From Paenibacillaceae bacterium (lineage in GTDB: Bacteria; Bacillota; Bacilli; Paenibacillales; Paenibacillaceae): 64,000 nt of DNA. The position numbers and the translations under genes are program-made. Shown here in pieces: positions 26,061 through 35,321 of this stretch. The DNA lies in assembly GCA_004134985.1 (NCBI GenBank), contig REGQ01000012.1, positions 118,084 through 182,083 on the forward strand, given 5' to 3'. Every line of letters begins with the position of its first letter. Within the stretch, counting starts at the first letter, position 1. A model generated the notes under the pieces. The model did no database searches. It was not told the origin of the DNA and was given only the letters and a program-made list of their open reading frames with translations.

Positions 26061-27407
26061 ATGGTCAAAAGAAGCAGCAAGTGGGTATGCTTACTACTCG
26101 CAATGATCGTCATGGCCGGATGTGCCGGGAAAAATTCACAAGAGGAGCCGACACCAGCGTCTCCTGCCAACAAATCGGATGAGAAAACAATAATCAAGTT
26201 TCATCATTGGCAGAATACAGAGGACGAGAAGCTGGATCTTGTGATCGAAGAATTTGAAAAGCTGAATCCTGATATTAAGGTGGAGTCGATCCGTCTGGAA
26301 GCGATTGATTCGACAGAGTCATTGAAAAAGCTCGATTTGCTGGCTGCATCGGGCGAGCAGTTGGATGTCGTCATGATGCCTTCCAATATTACCTATGCAC
26401 AGCGGGTAGGGATGGGCATGCTGGAGCCTCTTAATCCTTTCCTGGAGAAGGAAGGCGCAGTGTTTGAAGATGAATACAAACTGGACACGAGCATGGATGG
26501 CGTTTATTATGCGCTGCCCGGCCATTTAATGCCTGACATGGTGTTGTTGAACATGGATCATCTGGAAGAAGCTAACCTGCCTGTTCCGACCGACTGGACG
26601 TTTGACGAGTTTTTTGAATACGCCAAAATACTGTCAAAAGGAGAGGGGACGGACAAGCGTTACGGCACTTACATTCACAGCTGGGCATCTTCCAATTCTT
26701 TCGCTCTGAGAAGCCAGCCTGAACAGAACATGCTGATCAACGCTGACGAGACCTCTAATGCCAACAGTCCGGCGCTCAGAAAATCGTTGGAGATTCTTCA
26801 ACAAACCCAGATGACCGATAAGTCTGCATTGCCTTATGCCGATATTATTTCCCAGAAGCTCCACTACGCATGGCCATATTTCAATGGTAAAGCAAGTATG
26901 CAGATTTTGGGCGGATATATGCTGACTCGTGTTGGCGGATATGATAAATACCCGGCAACTTTCAGAACAGCGTTTGCCCCGTTCCCGAAAATGAGCAAGG
27001 ATGATGAAAATTATGCACCGGTCTCTGAAACCTTGTATTTGTCTGTAGCAGCTGCGTCCAAACACAAGGAAGCAAGCTACAAATTCATCCGTTACTACAC
27101 GACCGAAGGCTTCTCGGTACAAGGCAAATATTTGGGCGCATGGAAAAAGCTCGACGTGGATAAAGAAATCGATAACATTATCAGCCATACGCAAAATCCG
27201 GAATTCGTAGACGGAGAATCATTCAAAAATGTAATGTCCAAAGTGAAGTTTGCCAAACTGGGCATTCCGCCTACCTACTATAATGAGATTGTTAAGGCGT
27301 ACAATGAAGAGGTTGAGCTGTTTTTGCTAGGAAACCAGGATATTGATACGACGATCAGCAAGACTGATGAAAAAATAAAGAAAATCGTTCAGCTTAACCA
27401 GAAGTAG
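26061..27407 (+). CDS. Sugar ABC transporter substrate-binding lipoprotein
   Basis: 448 residues from ATG 26061, placed after TGGGAGGAATAAAGAA. The lipoprotein signal is KRSSKWVCLLLAMIVMAGC, with lipidated Cys at residue ~20. The rest is an extracellular solute-binding protein family 1 fold (IIKFHHWQNTEDEKLDLVIE, QLDVVMMPSN, LGIPPTYYNEI). It delivers a carbohydrate to the two permeases at 30980-32722. A histidine kinase and response regulator gene lie between, so the locus senses and imports the same sugar. No ATPase gene is present, as usual for transporters sharing an MsmK-type ATPase. Confidence 0.93.
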   Translation: MVKRSSKWVCLLLAMIVMAGCAGKNSQEEPTPASPANKSDEKTIIKFHHWQNTEDEKLDLVIEEFEKLNPDIKVESIRLEAIDSTESLKKLDLLAASGEQLDVVMMPSNITYAQRVGMGMLEPLNPFLEKEGAVFEDEYKLDTSMDGVYYALPGHLMPDMVLLNMDHLEEANLPVPTDWTFDEFFEYAKILSKGEGTDKRYGTYIHSWASSNSFALRSQPEQNMLINADETSNANSPALRKSLEILQQTQMTDKSALPYADIISQKLHYAWPYFNGKASMQILGGYMLTRVGGYDKYPATFRTAFAPFPKMSKDDENYAPVSETLYLSVAAASKHKEASYKFIRYYTTEGFSVQGKYLGAWKKLDVDKEIDNIISHTQNPEFVDGESFKNVMSKVKFAKLGIPPTYYNEIVKAYNEEVELFLLGNQDIDTTISKTDEKIKKIVQLNQK

Positions 27408-27502
27408 CCGAACAGCAAACTTAGGGCCCCTCGCATACACAGGAGGCCACAGGCGGTTGGCTTCCCGGTGGCAGCTGCGATGACGACAGGATGGGGACCC
27501 CG

Positions 27503-29254
27503 ATGAAAAAAGTCGGCTTACGGCCAATTTCGTTAAGAGCCAAAGTGATTGTTACAGCTGTACTCTGCTTGTTGATCCCTGCTGTGGCCGCCCTCAGTCT
27601 GTCCAGCTACTTGACCAAAAGCGTGCTGAAGCAGCAGGCGATCGACAATGCGGAGGCTTCGATGGATGTGGTCCATCAATATGTCCTCACACTGGTCCAA
27701 AATATGATTTATGTATCTAACAAAATCCAATTTGACCCGGAAATCAATGCAATCTTGCTGCAGAATAAAGCATTAGAGAAAAGCAACGACAATCAGAATG
27801 ATCCGAAAATATGGATGGGTGATCGCAAGATCAGTCAATTTCTGGAGAACTTATTGATGGACGATAGTTTATACATGACACTATTGCTGGAGAATGGAAA
27901 GTCCTACACGAATTATACCTACAAAAGCTTGAATCCTTCAATGTATTTGGATGAACCATGGTTTCCTAGATTAGAAGAACTTACAGCGCTCGAAACATTC
28001 TGGGTGGGGTCGCACAGCATGTATATGCAGGGCAGGCCCCATTCTTTGACGATTGCCCGAACGATCAAAGGACCGTTTGAAGTGCCATATGCCTATTTGA
28101 TTATCAGCTTGCCTGAGGAACGAATCCGCAAGGTGCTCCAAAACTACGACAGCAACCAGCAAATCATGATTGTCGATAGCGACAACATGATTCTGTCTCA
28201 TAACGAACCGGAGAAGATCGGCACGATGATGGAATATGACACGTCAAAATTATATGTAAATAGTAAAGCGCTCTCTTTTGGCGGTTGGCGAGTCGTTAGT
28301 CTTGTTCCTTATGACCATATTACCCGCTTTATTACACAGTTGTTTCGCAGCATCGCTATTTTTCAGCTCATTCTGTTCTCTATATTCGTATTTCTGATTG
28401 TATTTATGATGGACCGTTTTACGAAACCGGTGTTGAAGCTGGCTCGTCTCGCTTCCAAAATCGATTCCGGCAACCTGGAGTTTCGCTCTCATATCAAGGG
28501 GCGGGATGAGGTCGGTATATTGGGCAGATCGTTTGATCTGATGCTTAACCGGATTCAATTGATGATCGGTCAAATCGAGACAGAGCAAAATTTAAAGCGG
28601 CAAATGGAATTGGAGATGCTCCAGGCGCAGCTGCAGCCTCATTTTTTATTCAACATTTTGAATTCGATTCGGATTAACAGTATGTCGCAAGGCCATCACG
28701 AGACGGCCGGACTGCTCCTCTCCTTATCTTCGTTTCTAAGAATGACAATTAACCGCAAGAACGAGTGGATCCGATTGAGCGAGGAACTGGAGACGATGAA
28801 TCATTATGTGAAACTGATGAATTTCCGTCATAAGGAGACGGTAACGTTTGAAGTTTACAGCTCGTCCGACAGCGAGGTCGTAGAGGTGCCACGGTTTTTG
28901 CTGCAGCCTATTATCGAAAACGCGATCATACACGGACTGGAAAATATGGGCGGCACTATCACCGTTAGCTCTTGGGTGGAGGAGGAGCATTTGATCGTAG
29001 CCATCAAGGATTCGGGTGTGGGAATGTCTGGCGAGGAGGTAGAGAAGCTGCAAAACGGCTTGTTGGACGGGAAACATAAGCCTCATGCGGGCATCGGCCT
29101 CACGAATGTGTATGATCGGATGCGGTTGATCTATCGAACCGACTGCGGGATGGACATTGAGAGTGCCATAGCATTCGGAACGACCATTCGACTAAGAATG
29201 CCGATTTCAGGAGGGGGAGCATTCTATGTACAAACTGATGCTGGTAGAGGATGA
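27503..29254 (+). CDS. YesM-type sensor histidine kinase
   Basis: 583 residues from ATG 27503 (in-frame ATG 27491 is the alternative). A membrane span near residues 15-35 and another near 285-305 bracket an extracellular sensor domain. HAMP follows. The His_kinase phosphoacceptor motif LQPHFLFNILNSI lies near 380, then IIENAIIHGLE and DSGVGMSGEEV of the ATPase domain. YesM-type kinases sense sugars, often through the adjacent binding protein, and phosphorylate the YesN-type regulator encoded next. The final 29 bp overlap the regulator gene. Confidence 0.94.
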   Translation: MKKVGLRPISLRAKVIVTAVLCLLIPAVAALSLSSYLTKSVLKQQAIDNAEASMDVVHQYVLTLVQNMIYVSNKIQFDPEINAILLQNKALEKSNDNQNDPKIWMGDRKISQFLENLLMDDSLYMTLLLENGKSYTNYTYKSLNPSMYLDEPWFPRLEELTALETFWVGSHSMYMQGRPHSLTIARTIKGPFEVPYAYLIISLPEERIRKVLQNYDSNQQIMIVDSDNMILSHNEPEKIGTMMEYDTSKLYVNSKALSFGGWRVVSLVPYDHITRFITQLFRSIAIFQLILFSIFVFLIVFMMDRFTKPVLKLARLASKIDSGNLEFRSHIKGRDEVGILGRSFDLMLNRIQLMIGQIETEQNLKRQMELEMLQAQLQPHFLFNILNSIRINSMSQGHHETAGLLLSLSSFLRMTINRKNEWIRLSEELETMNHYVKLMNFRHKETVTFEVYSSSDSEVVEVPRFLLQPIIENAIIHGLENMGGTITVSSWVEEEHLIVAIKDSGVGMSGEEVEKLQNGLLDGKHKPHAGIGLTNVYDRMRLIYRTDCGMDIESAIAFGTTIRLRMPISGGGAFYVQTDAGRG

Positions 29255-30830
29255 TTACCCGGTATTGCAGTTTTTAGCGAACAACATTCCATGGACGGAG
29301 CTGGGATTTGAATTAATCGGCATGCATGAGAACGGATTGAAAGCGCTCCATGCGGCGGAGAGCAACCCGCCGGATATTCTCATAACAGATATCGGCATCC
29401 CTAAGCTCAATGGACTGGAGCTGATTGAAGCCATTAGAGCGTATCAACCGGAATTGCTGTCCATCATTATTTCCTGTCACGATAAATTCGAATATGCCCA
29501 AAAGGCAATCAGTCTGAGTGTATGCGAATATATGCTCAAGGAAAGTTTCGATATCGACAACGTCATCCATACGCTTAACAAATTCAAGAATACCCTTGAC
29601 CAGCGGGCGGACCTTAGCCGCCAGCAGAAGCAGGACAGACAGTTCTCAGGCAAATCGACCTTGTCGATTCAACGCAATCGCTGGATGCATACGACGCTGC
29701 ACAATCCGATCTGGAATGAAGAGCGCTGGAGGAGCGAGGCAGTTGAATGCGGTCTGGATGCGCAAGCGCCGGGGCTGCTGCCGGTATTATGTATATTAAA
29801 CCGTGCGGAAGAAACGCAGCGGCGCTTGAAAATGTCCGAGGATCTGCTTAAGTTTGCCTTGGCGAATGCGATAGATGAATTGCTGCATGAATATGATAAT
29901 GCGATCTATTTCGAGCATGATCTCCGCAAGGGGTTTGTGTTATTCACTTTCAAGGAAAACCCGACGTACAACATCTATGATCATGCTGCGGCTGTCATGA
30001 CGTCGATTCAACGGCTGCTCCGCAAGCAGCTGTCGTTAGAGATGTCGTTTATTATTGGCAAGCAAAGTGATTTCTCGCCTGTGCTGGCGCGCCATTTGAA
30101 GCTGCTGTTTCATTCGGACGAGCAGTATTTCTACATGGAGAAGGCGGCTGTGGAGAAGCTGAACCCTCCCGTGCTGTCCAAGGATGATATTTTCCGTTAT
30201 TACTATGAAGCCTTGGATGAGATGAAGCGGGCGGCTATTTCAGGGCAGTTTGAGGAGCTGGAAGCGACTATTTGCCGCTGGGTCGAGTTTATTCGAGCGG
30301 AACGTTTTCCAAGTGTAATATCCAAGGAATGGATCAACAAAATTGTCGTCGAGCTGCAGATGAAAGTCAGATCACTGTGCCTGATTGCCGTTGATGCGAG
30401 TGAGGAATTTCCCGTGACGATGAGCAATGCTTATGCTTTGCAAGAAATGAAGGATGAGTGGATTGGGCTTGTCAGCAGTATGATGATGAAAATGAGAAAA
30501 GAGAGTCATGGCATTCGACGCATCGAAATTTTGAATGCGCAGCGCTATGTTATTTTAAATATTGACAAAATTGTCACGCTAGAAGAACTATCCAATGTTC
30601 TTCATCTTAATCCGAGCTATCTCAGTCGTCTGTTTAAAAAAGAGACAGGGGAAAACTTTGTGGAGTATATTACCAAAATCAAAGTCGAGCATGCGAAGGA
30701 ACTGTTGGATCAAACCCAGTTATCCGTCGATGAAATCGCGGACAAAATCGGCTATGAGAAAAATTACTTTTACAAAGTATTCAAAAAACTGACCCGCATG
30801 ACCCCCAATCATTATCGGGGCTATCGTTAA
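29226..30830 (+). CDS. YesN-type response regulator with AraC output domain
   Basis: 534 residues. The receiver domain has DD near residue 9, phosphoacceptor Asp in DILITDIGIPK (~56), and a late Lys (MLKES). The middle ~250 residues are variable. The C-terminal ~100 residues form an AraC helix-turn-helix (LNPSYLSRLFKKETGENFVE and IADKIGYEKNYFYKVFKKLT). Paired with the YesM kinase upstream, it should activate the flanking transporter genes. AGGAGGGGGAG precedes the ATG. Confidence 0.95.
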   Translation: MYKLMLVEDDYPVLQFLANNIPWTELGFELIGMHENGLKALHAAESNPPDILITDIGIPKLNGLELIEAIRAYQPELLSIIISCHDKFEYAQKAISLSVCEYMLKESFDIDNVIHTLNKFKNTLDQRADLSRQQKQDRQFSGKSTLSIQRNRWMHTTLHNPIWNEERWRSEAVECGLDAQAPGLLPVLCILNRAEETQRRLKMSEDLLKFALANAIDELLHEYDNAIYFEHDLRKGFVLFTFKENPTYNIYDHAAAVMTSIQRLLRKQLSLEMSFIIGKQSDFSPVLARHLKLLFHSDEQYFYMEKAAVEKLNPPVLSKDDIFRYYYEALDEMKRAAISGQFEELEATICRWVEFIRAERFPSVISKEWINKIVVELQMKVRSLCLIAVDASEEFPVTMSNAYALQEMKDEWIGLVSSMMMKMRKESHGIRRIEILNAQRYVILNIDKIVTLEELSNVLHLNPSYLSRLFKKETGENFVEYITKIKVEHAKELLDQTQLSVDEIADKIGYEKNYFYKVFKKLTRMTPNHYRGYR

Positions 30831-30979
30831 CGGTGCCGAGCGGCTGCCAAAGCGCATTCCCGCATTGCGCGAGAGCAAGAATAGACTGTAACTGGTCAGG
30901 AATCTCCATTATAAATTTAATCGCAACATTTTATGATAAGAGAGTAAGCAATGCGAAAGTGAAAGGAGAAGCATACTTT

Positions 30980-31876
30980 ATGCAAACGACCTGGATGAAG
31001 TGGAAAGATACAGTGGCCGGTTATGTGTTTATTGGACCGATGCTGTTAGGCGTATTAGTACTGACAGTTGCGCCTATATTAATTTCGCTAGTCCTAAGCT
31101 TTACGGAATGGAATTTTATGAAGGGGTTCAGTCCGGGAGCGATCAAATTTACGGGGATGACCAATTTTTCCCGTCTGGCGGATGATGAGACTTTTATCCG
31201 GTCTGTGATCAACAATTTGGTTTTTATGATTCAAGTGCCGATCGGGCTGGCGATTTCCTTGCTGCTGGCGGTCATTATCAACAAGCAGGTGTATTTTAAA
31301 GGGTTATTCAAAGTTATTTATTTCTTCCCGTATGTGTCAAGCGTCGTTGCCGTCTCGGTCATCTGGATGGTACTTTTCCAGCCTTCATTTGGTCCGGTTA
31401 ACCAGATCTTGATGGCAATCGGTATCGACAATCCGCCGAAATGGCTGGCTGACACGCAATTTGCTCTGCCATCGGTCATCATGATCGTGGTCTGGATCAA
31501 CATCGGTTTTAATCTTATTATTTACATGGCTGGACTGCAGTCGATACCGAAGGATCTTTATGAAGCGGCCGATATTGACGGCGCTGGACCGTACAGCAAG
31601 TTTTTCAAGCTGACGTTGCCGTTGCTGACGCCCACGACCTTTTTTCTACTCGTCACGGGCATCATCTCCTCCTTCAAGGTGTTCGATATTATCAACGTAT
31701 TAACCCAGGGCGGACCGGCATTATCGACATCCGTTATCGTCTATTATCTCTATGAAACAGCCTTTATTAATCTGAATATGGGCTACGCTTCCGCAATGGC
31801 CTGGATACTGTTTATTCTGGTGTTCATCATTACTGTCATCCAATGGAAGGCGCAACAAAAATGGGTAAACTATTAG
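30980..31876 (+). CDS. Sugar ABC transporter permease (MalF/UgpA type)
   Basis: 298 residues from ATG 30980, chosen for GAAAGGAGAAG just upstream; codons from 30833 are open but look non-coding. Six hydrophobic spans are present, with the EAA loop YEAADIDGAGPYSKFFKLTL near residues 195-214 that docks the ATPase. WILFILVFIITVIQWKAQQK closes the protein. It forms the membrane channel with the second permease, 12 bp downstream. Confidence 0.95.
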   Translation: MQTTWMKWKDTVAGYVFIGPMLLGVLVLTVAPILISLVLSFTEWNFMKGFSPGAIKFTGMTNFSRLADDETFIRSVINNLVFMIQVPIGLAISLLLAVIINKQVYFKGLFKVIYFFPYVSSVVAVSVIWMVLFQPSFGPVNQILMAIGIDNPPKWLADTQFALPSVIMIVVWINIGFNLIIYMAGLQSIPKDLYEAADIDGAGPYSKFFKLTLPLLTPTTFFLLVTGIISSFKVFDIINVLTQGGPALSTSVIVYYLYETAFINLNMGYASAMAWILFILVFIITVIQWKAQQKWVNY

Positions 31877-31888
31877 TAGGAGGCTCAT

Positions 31889-32722
31889 ATGCACAGAAAG
31901 CATAAAATACAAAAAACGGTTATGACCGTCATCATGCTATTGTTCGGCATTGTGATGATTCTCCCTTTTATTTGGATGGTATCCGCTTCCTTCAAAGTCG
32001 AGTCGGATGTGTTCAAATATCCGATCGAATGGATTCCTTCAACCTGGAATGCCGTCGAAAATTATACGCAGGTGTGGTTCGGCAAGTTTCCGTTCAGCAT
32101 GTACTACTGGAATTCGATTAAAGTTGCTATTATTACAACGGTCATGTCCGCACTGTTTTCCAGTATGGCCGCATATGGCTTTACGAAGATGAAATTCAAG
32201 GGAAGAGACGTGCTGTTTTTTATCGTGTTATCGACCTATATGATTCCGCATCAAGCGACACTCGTGCCGCAATTTCTAATCTACCGGTGGGTCGGATTGT
32301 TCGACAGCCATCTGGGACTGGTCCTGCTCTCCGCTTTCAGCGTATTGGGTACATTCCTGCTGCGGCAATTTTTCATGGGAATATCCAATGAGTTTATTGA
32401 ATCTGCGAAAATCGACGGGGCCGGGCATTTCATTACATTTACCCGGGTTGTCATGCCGCTTATGAAACCGGCGGTGGCGACGTATGCGATTTTGCGCTTT
32501 ATCTGGACGTGGAACGATTACCAGAACCCGCTCATTTTTATTCGATCCGAGAGCAAAATTACGCTCCAACTGGGGTTGGCTAAATTTTCGGATTTGAGCG
32601 GTGTTTACTACTCACTCATTATGGCGGGAGCAGTTTCCGCGATTTTGCCACTGTTGATTATTTTCATCATCGGACAAAAGCAAGTGATCGAGGGACTGTC
32701 CAGCGGGGGGGTAAAAGGCTAA
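31889..32722 (+). CDS. Sugar ABC transporter permease (MalG/UgpE type)
   Basis: 277 residues with six spans. The EAA loop reads ESAKIDGAGHFITFTRVVMP near residues 170-190, and ILRFIWTWNDYQNPLIFI matches the MalG group. TAGGAGG precedes the ATG. It completes the carbohydrate importer of this operon; the substrate is not evident, though the dehydrogenase and PfkB kinase downstream hint at a hexose or sugar alcohol. Confidence 0.95.
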   Translation: MHRKHKIQKTVMTVIMLLFGIVMILPFIWMVSASFKVESDVFKYPIEWIPSTWNAVENYTQVWFGKFPFSMYYWNSIKVAIITTVMSALFSSMAAYGFTKMKFKGRDVLFFIVLSTYMIPHQATLVPQFLIYRWVGLFDSHLGLVLLSAFSVLGTFLLRQFFMGISNEFIESAKIDGAGHFITFTRVVMPLMKPAVATYAILRFIWTWNDYQNPLIFIRSESKITLQLGLAKFSDLSGVYYSLIMAGAVSAILPLLIIFIIGQKQVIEGLSSGGVKG

Positions 32723-32749
32723 ACCTGAGCTTAAGGGGATGAAAGAGAG

Positions 32750-33442
32750 ATGGATGTATGGCATATTTCACATTGGGAAATGGCCATCCGCTTGTTCGCG
32801 GCAATGCTGGGCGGAGGGATGATCGGTCTTGAACGGGAGTGGGGCAATCACCATGCCGGACTGAGAACCCATATGCTGGTAGCCTTAGGGGCTGCGCTCA
32901 TCATGCTCTTATCGATGTATGGCTTCTCGCAATTCGCAGATGAACCGAACGTGCGCATGGACCCGGCACGTCTTGGCGCACAAGTCATCAGCGGGATCGG
33001 TTTTCTCGGAGCAGGCACCATCATCCGGAACGGTTTATCGATATCCGGGCTGACGACGGCGGCATCGCTTTGGGTGTCGGCCGCAATCGGGTTATCCGCT
33101 GGTGCGGGATTTTACTTCGTGACCGGACTTGCCACCCTGCTGATGATGATCACCTTGCTTGCGCTGAATTGGCTGGGCAAGAAAATGATTCCGTCTCGTG
33201 CTACCAAAATGCTTCATATCATTATGGAAGATGCTCCGGGCATGCTCAAGCAAATTTCGCAAGCGTTGGACAGGCCGGACGTTAAGCTTGGCGATCTGAA
33301 TGTGGAATCCATCGATAACGGGATGCTGGGCGTTAAAATCAGCTATAGCACCAAGAAGAAAAATATGTTTGTCATCATTGAAAATATTAAACTTATACCG
33401 GGCGTTAAAAGCGTGGGCAATCAGAAGGAGGCATTACTGTGA
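32750..33442 (+). CDS. MgtC/SapB family membrane protein
   Basis: 230 residues. The N-terminal membrane part has the family marks MIGLEREWGNHHAGLRTHML and VISGIGFLGAGTIIRNG with LTTAASLWVSAAIGLSAGAG. A cytoplasmic ACT-like C-terminal domain follows (residues ~145-230). MgtC proteins modulate F-type ATP synthase and magnesium homeostasis in pathogens; the role in soil Bacilli is unclear. It lies 27 bp after the sugar permease and overlaps the PHP phosphatase start, so it appears to be part of the same transcript. Confidence 0.92.
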   Translation: MDVWHISHWEMAIRLFAAMLGGGMIGLEREWGNHHAGLRTHMLVALGAALIMLLSMYGFSQFADEPNVRMDPARLGAQVISGIGFLGAGTIIRNGLSISGLTTAASLWVSAAIGLSAGAGFYFVTGLATLLMMITLLALNWLGKKMIPSRATKMLHIIMEDAPGMLKQISQALDRPDVKLGDLNVESIDNGMLGVKISYSTKKKNMFVIIENIKLIPGVKSVGNQKEALL

Positions 33443-34245
33443 AATTTGATTTGCATACCCATCATGACCGCTGCGGGCACGCAGAGGGGAAAATTCGCGA
33501 TTATATTGAGGCAGCCATAGCCAACGGTTTGCAATTTATCGGCATTTCCGATCATTCCCCTTTCCTGGCAAGCGAGGTCAACCAGTTAAATCCGGCCATT
33601 GCGATGGCAAATTCGGAGTTACCGGAATATGTAGCGGAGGTGCTGCATTTAAAGGAGCAGTACCGTGGAAAAATTGAAGTGCTGCTCGGCATCGAGTCGG
33701 ATTTTTTTCCCGAGCATGCGGAACTGTATCGCGGTATCTACGCGAAATATCCCTTTGACTATATTATTGGCTCTGTCCATGTGTCGAACGGCAAGCATAT
33801 TTTCGATAAGACGCGTTGGGACAATGTCGAAGAACAACAGCTAAAGCAGGAAGCCGAAACTTATTTGGGACTCATCCAGGCATCGGCAAAAAGCGGCATG
33901 TTCGATATATTGGGACATATTGATGCGATAAAAGGCTTTTGCCCTGCGATTTCACAGCATCTGTCCCCACTGCTGGAGCAGACGCTGCAGGTAATCGGCA
34001 GCAGCGGGACAGCCATTGAAGTGAATACTTCAGGGAAATTCAAAGCGAGTGGCGGATGGCATCCGTCAACGGATATTTTGGAACGGGCAGCCTATCACAA
34101 TGTCGCGGTCACCTTCGGTTCCGATTCTCATGTACCGGAGAGAGTCGGAGATGAGTGGGAAACTGTTCGGGAGACGTTGAAGCAGCTCGGGTTCAAAGAA
34201 TGGACGTTCTTTCGGGAGAGAAAACGCCATCACATCCCATTATAA
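33439..34245 (+). CDS. HisJ-type PHP domain phosphatase
   Basis: 268 residues. Metal-binding PHP motifs: DLHTHHDRCGHAEG (residues 3-16), GISDHSPF (~35), LLGIESDF (~80), GSVHVSNGKHIFD (~112), GHID (~157) and FGSDSHVPERVG (~228). This matches HisJ histidinol phosphatases, though PHP proteins next to sugar genes can act on other phosphates. The GTG start overlaps the mgtC stop (GTGA). No other histidine genes are nearby, so the substrate is uncertain. Confidence 0.88.
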   Translation: MKFDLHTHHDRCGHAEGKIRDYIEAAIANGLQFIGISDHSPFLASEVNQLNPAIAMANSELPEYVAEVLHLKEQYRGKIEVLLGIESDFFPEHAELYRGIYAKYPFDYIIGSVHVSNGKHIFDKTRWDNVEEQQLKQEAETYLGLIQASAKSGMFDILGHIDAIKGFCPAISQHLSPLLEQTLQVIGSSGTAIEVNTSGKFKASGGWHPSTDILERAAYHNVAVTFGSDSHVPERVGDEWETVRETLKQLGFKEWTFFRERKRHHIPL

Positions 34246-34268
34246 ACGATTATAAGGAGATGATCGAC

Positions 34269-35279
34269 ATGAAGGCATTGGTGATTGAAGGGGCTCGTCA
34301 AGCTGTAATCCGGGAACTTCCATATCCCGAGCCCGGCATGAACGAGGTGACGATTGAAGTGAAACGCATCGGTATATGCGGCACAGATTTGCATATTTTC
34401 GAAGGCGAGTATTTGTCTCCATTTCCAATCGTTCCGGGTCATGAGTTTTCGGGTGTCATCCATGCGGTGGGCGAAGGGGTTCGCGACTTAAAGACAGGTG
34501 ACCGTGTCAGCGCTGATCCATCCTTGTTTTGCGGGGCGTGCTCTTTCTGTTTGACCAATCGCGGGAACCATTGTGAGCGCTGGGGTGCGCTCGGCGTAAC
34601 GAAGAACGGCAGCATGGCCGAATACATCGCCGTACCCGCTGCTAACGTAGTGAAGCTGCCGGATACCATGGGGTTTGACGAGGCGGCCTTTATCGAACCG
34701 GTCGCTTGTATCGTTCATGCGATGAACCGTTTGCAGCTCAAAGTCGGCAGCAGAGTCATCCTGTTCGGAGCGGGGGCGATGGGACAGCAGCTTATTCAAG
34801 CATTGGCCGTATCCGGCGCTTCCGAAATCGTTGCGGTTGACCTATCGCCGGACAAGCTGGCCATGGCACTGAAGAACGGTGCGACCCGTGCTGTGTTAAG
34901 CGAAAGGTTAGCTGAGGAGATAAAGAACAATTCCCAGTATAAATTCGGATTTGATACCGTCATTGATGTGACAGGCATACCAGCGGTTATTGAGACAGCG
35001 ATGCAGTATATTGGCCCGGCAGGCACTTATTTGCAGTTTGGCGTTACACCGGATAATGCCATTATTCGAGTTAATCCGTTCGAGCTATATCACAAGGATT
35101 GGACGCTGCTCGGCTCCATGGCTATAAACCATACGTTTATTCCCGCCTTCCACTGGTTGAAAGAACGGCGAATACAGGTCAAACCGCTTATATCCAGGAC
35201 GATCTCGTTGGAGGAAGCGATCCCGTTCTTCTATGAGCCGAAATCTCCGGATTTGCTAAAGGTGCAAATCGCGCTTTAA
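34269..35279 (+). CDS. Zinc-dependent alcohol/polyol dehydrogenase (MDR)
   Basis: 336 residues from ATG 34269, preceded by ATAAGGAGATG. Catalytic zinc ligands are seen in GICGTDLHIFEGEY and PGHEFSG. The four structural zinc cysteines lie in LFCGACSFCLTNRGNHC (~residue 80-96). The Rossmann glycine motif is GAGAMGQQL (~170). Most similar in style to sorbitol/L-threonine-type dehydrogenases. It lies 23 bp after the PHP gene and 42 bp before a PfkB kinase, consistent with oxidation of a polyol to a ketose that is then phosphorylated. Confidence 0.92.
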   Translation: MKALVIEGARQAVIRELPYPEPGMNEVTIEVKRIGICGTDLHIFEGEYLSPFPIVPGHEFSGVIHAVGEGVRDLKTGDRVSADPSLFCGACSFCLTNRGNHCERWGALGVTKNGSMAEYIAVPAANVVKLPDTMGFDEAAFIEPVACIVHAMNRLQLKVGSRVILFGAGAMGQQLIQALAVSGASEIVAVDLSPDKLAMALKNGATRAVLSERLAEEIKNNSQYKFGFDTVIDVTGIPAVIETAMQYIGPAGTYLQFGVTPDNAIIRVNPFELYHKDWTLLGSMAINHTFIPAFHWLKERRIQVKPLISRTISLEEAIPFFYEPKSPDLLKVQIAL

Positions 35280-35321
35280 ACATTAATAAGATGCCCGTGC
35301 GGCAAAGAGGAGGGAAATAAA

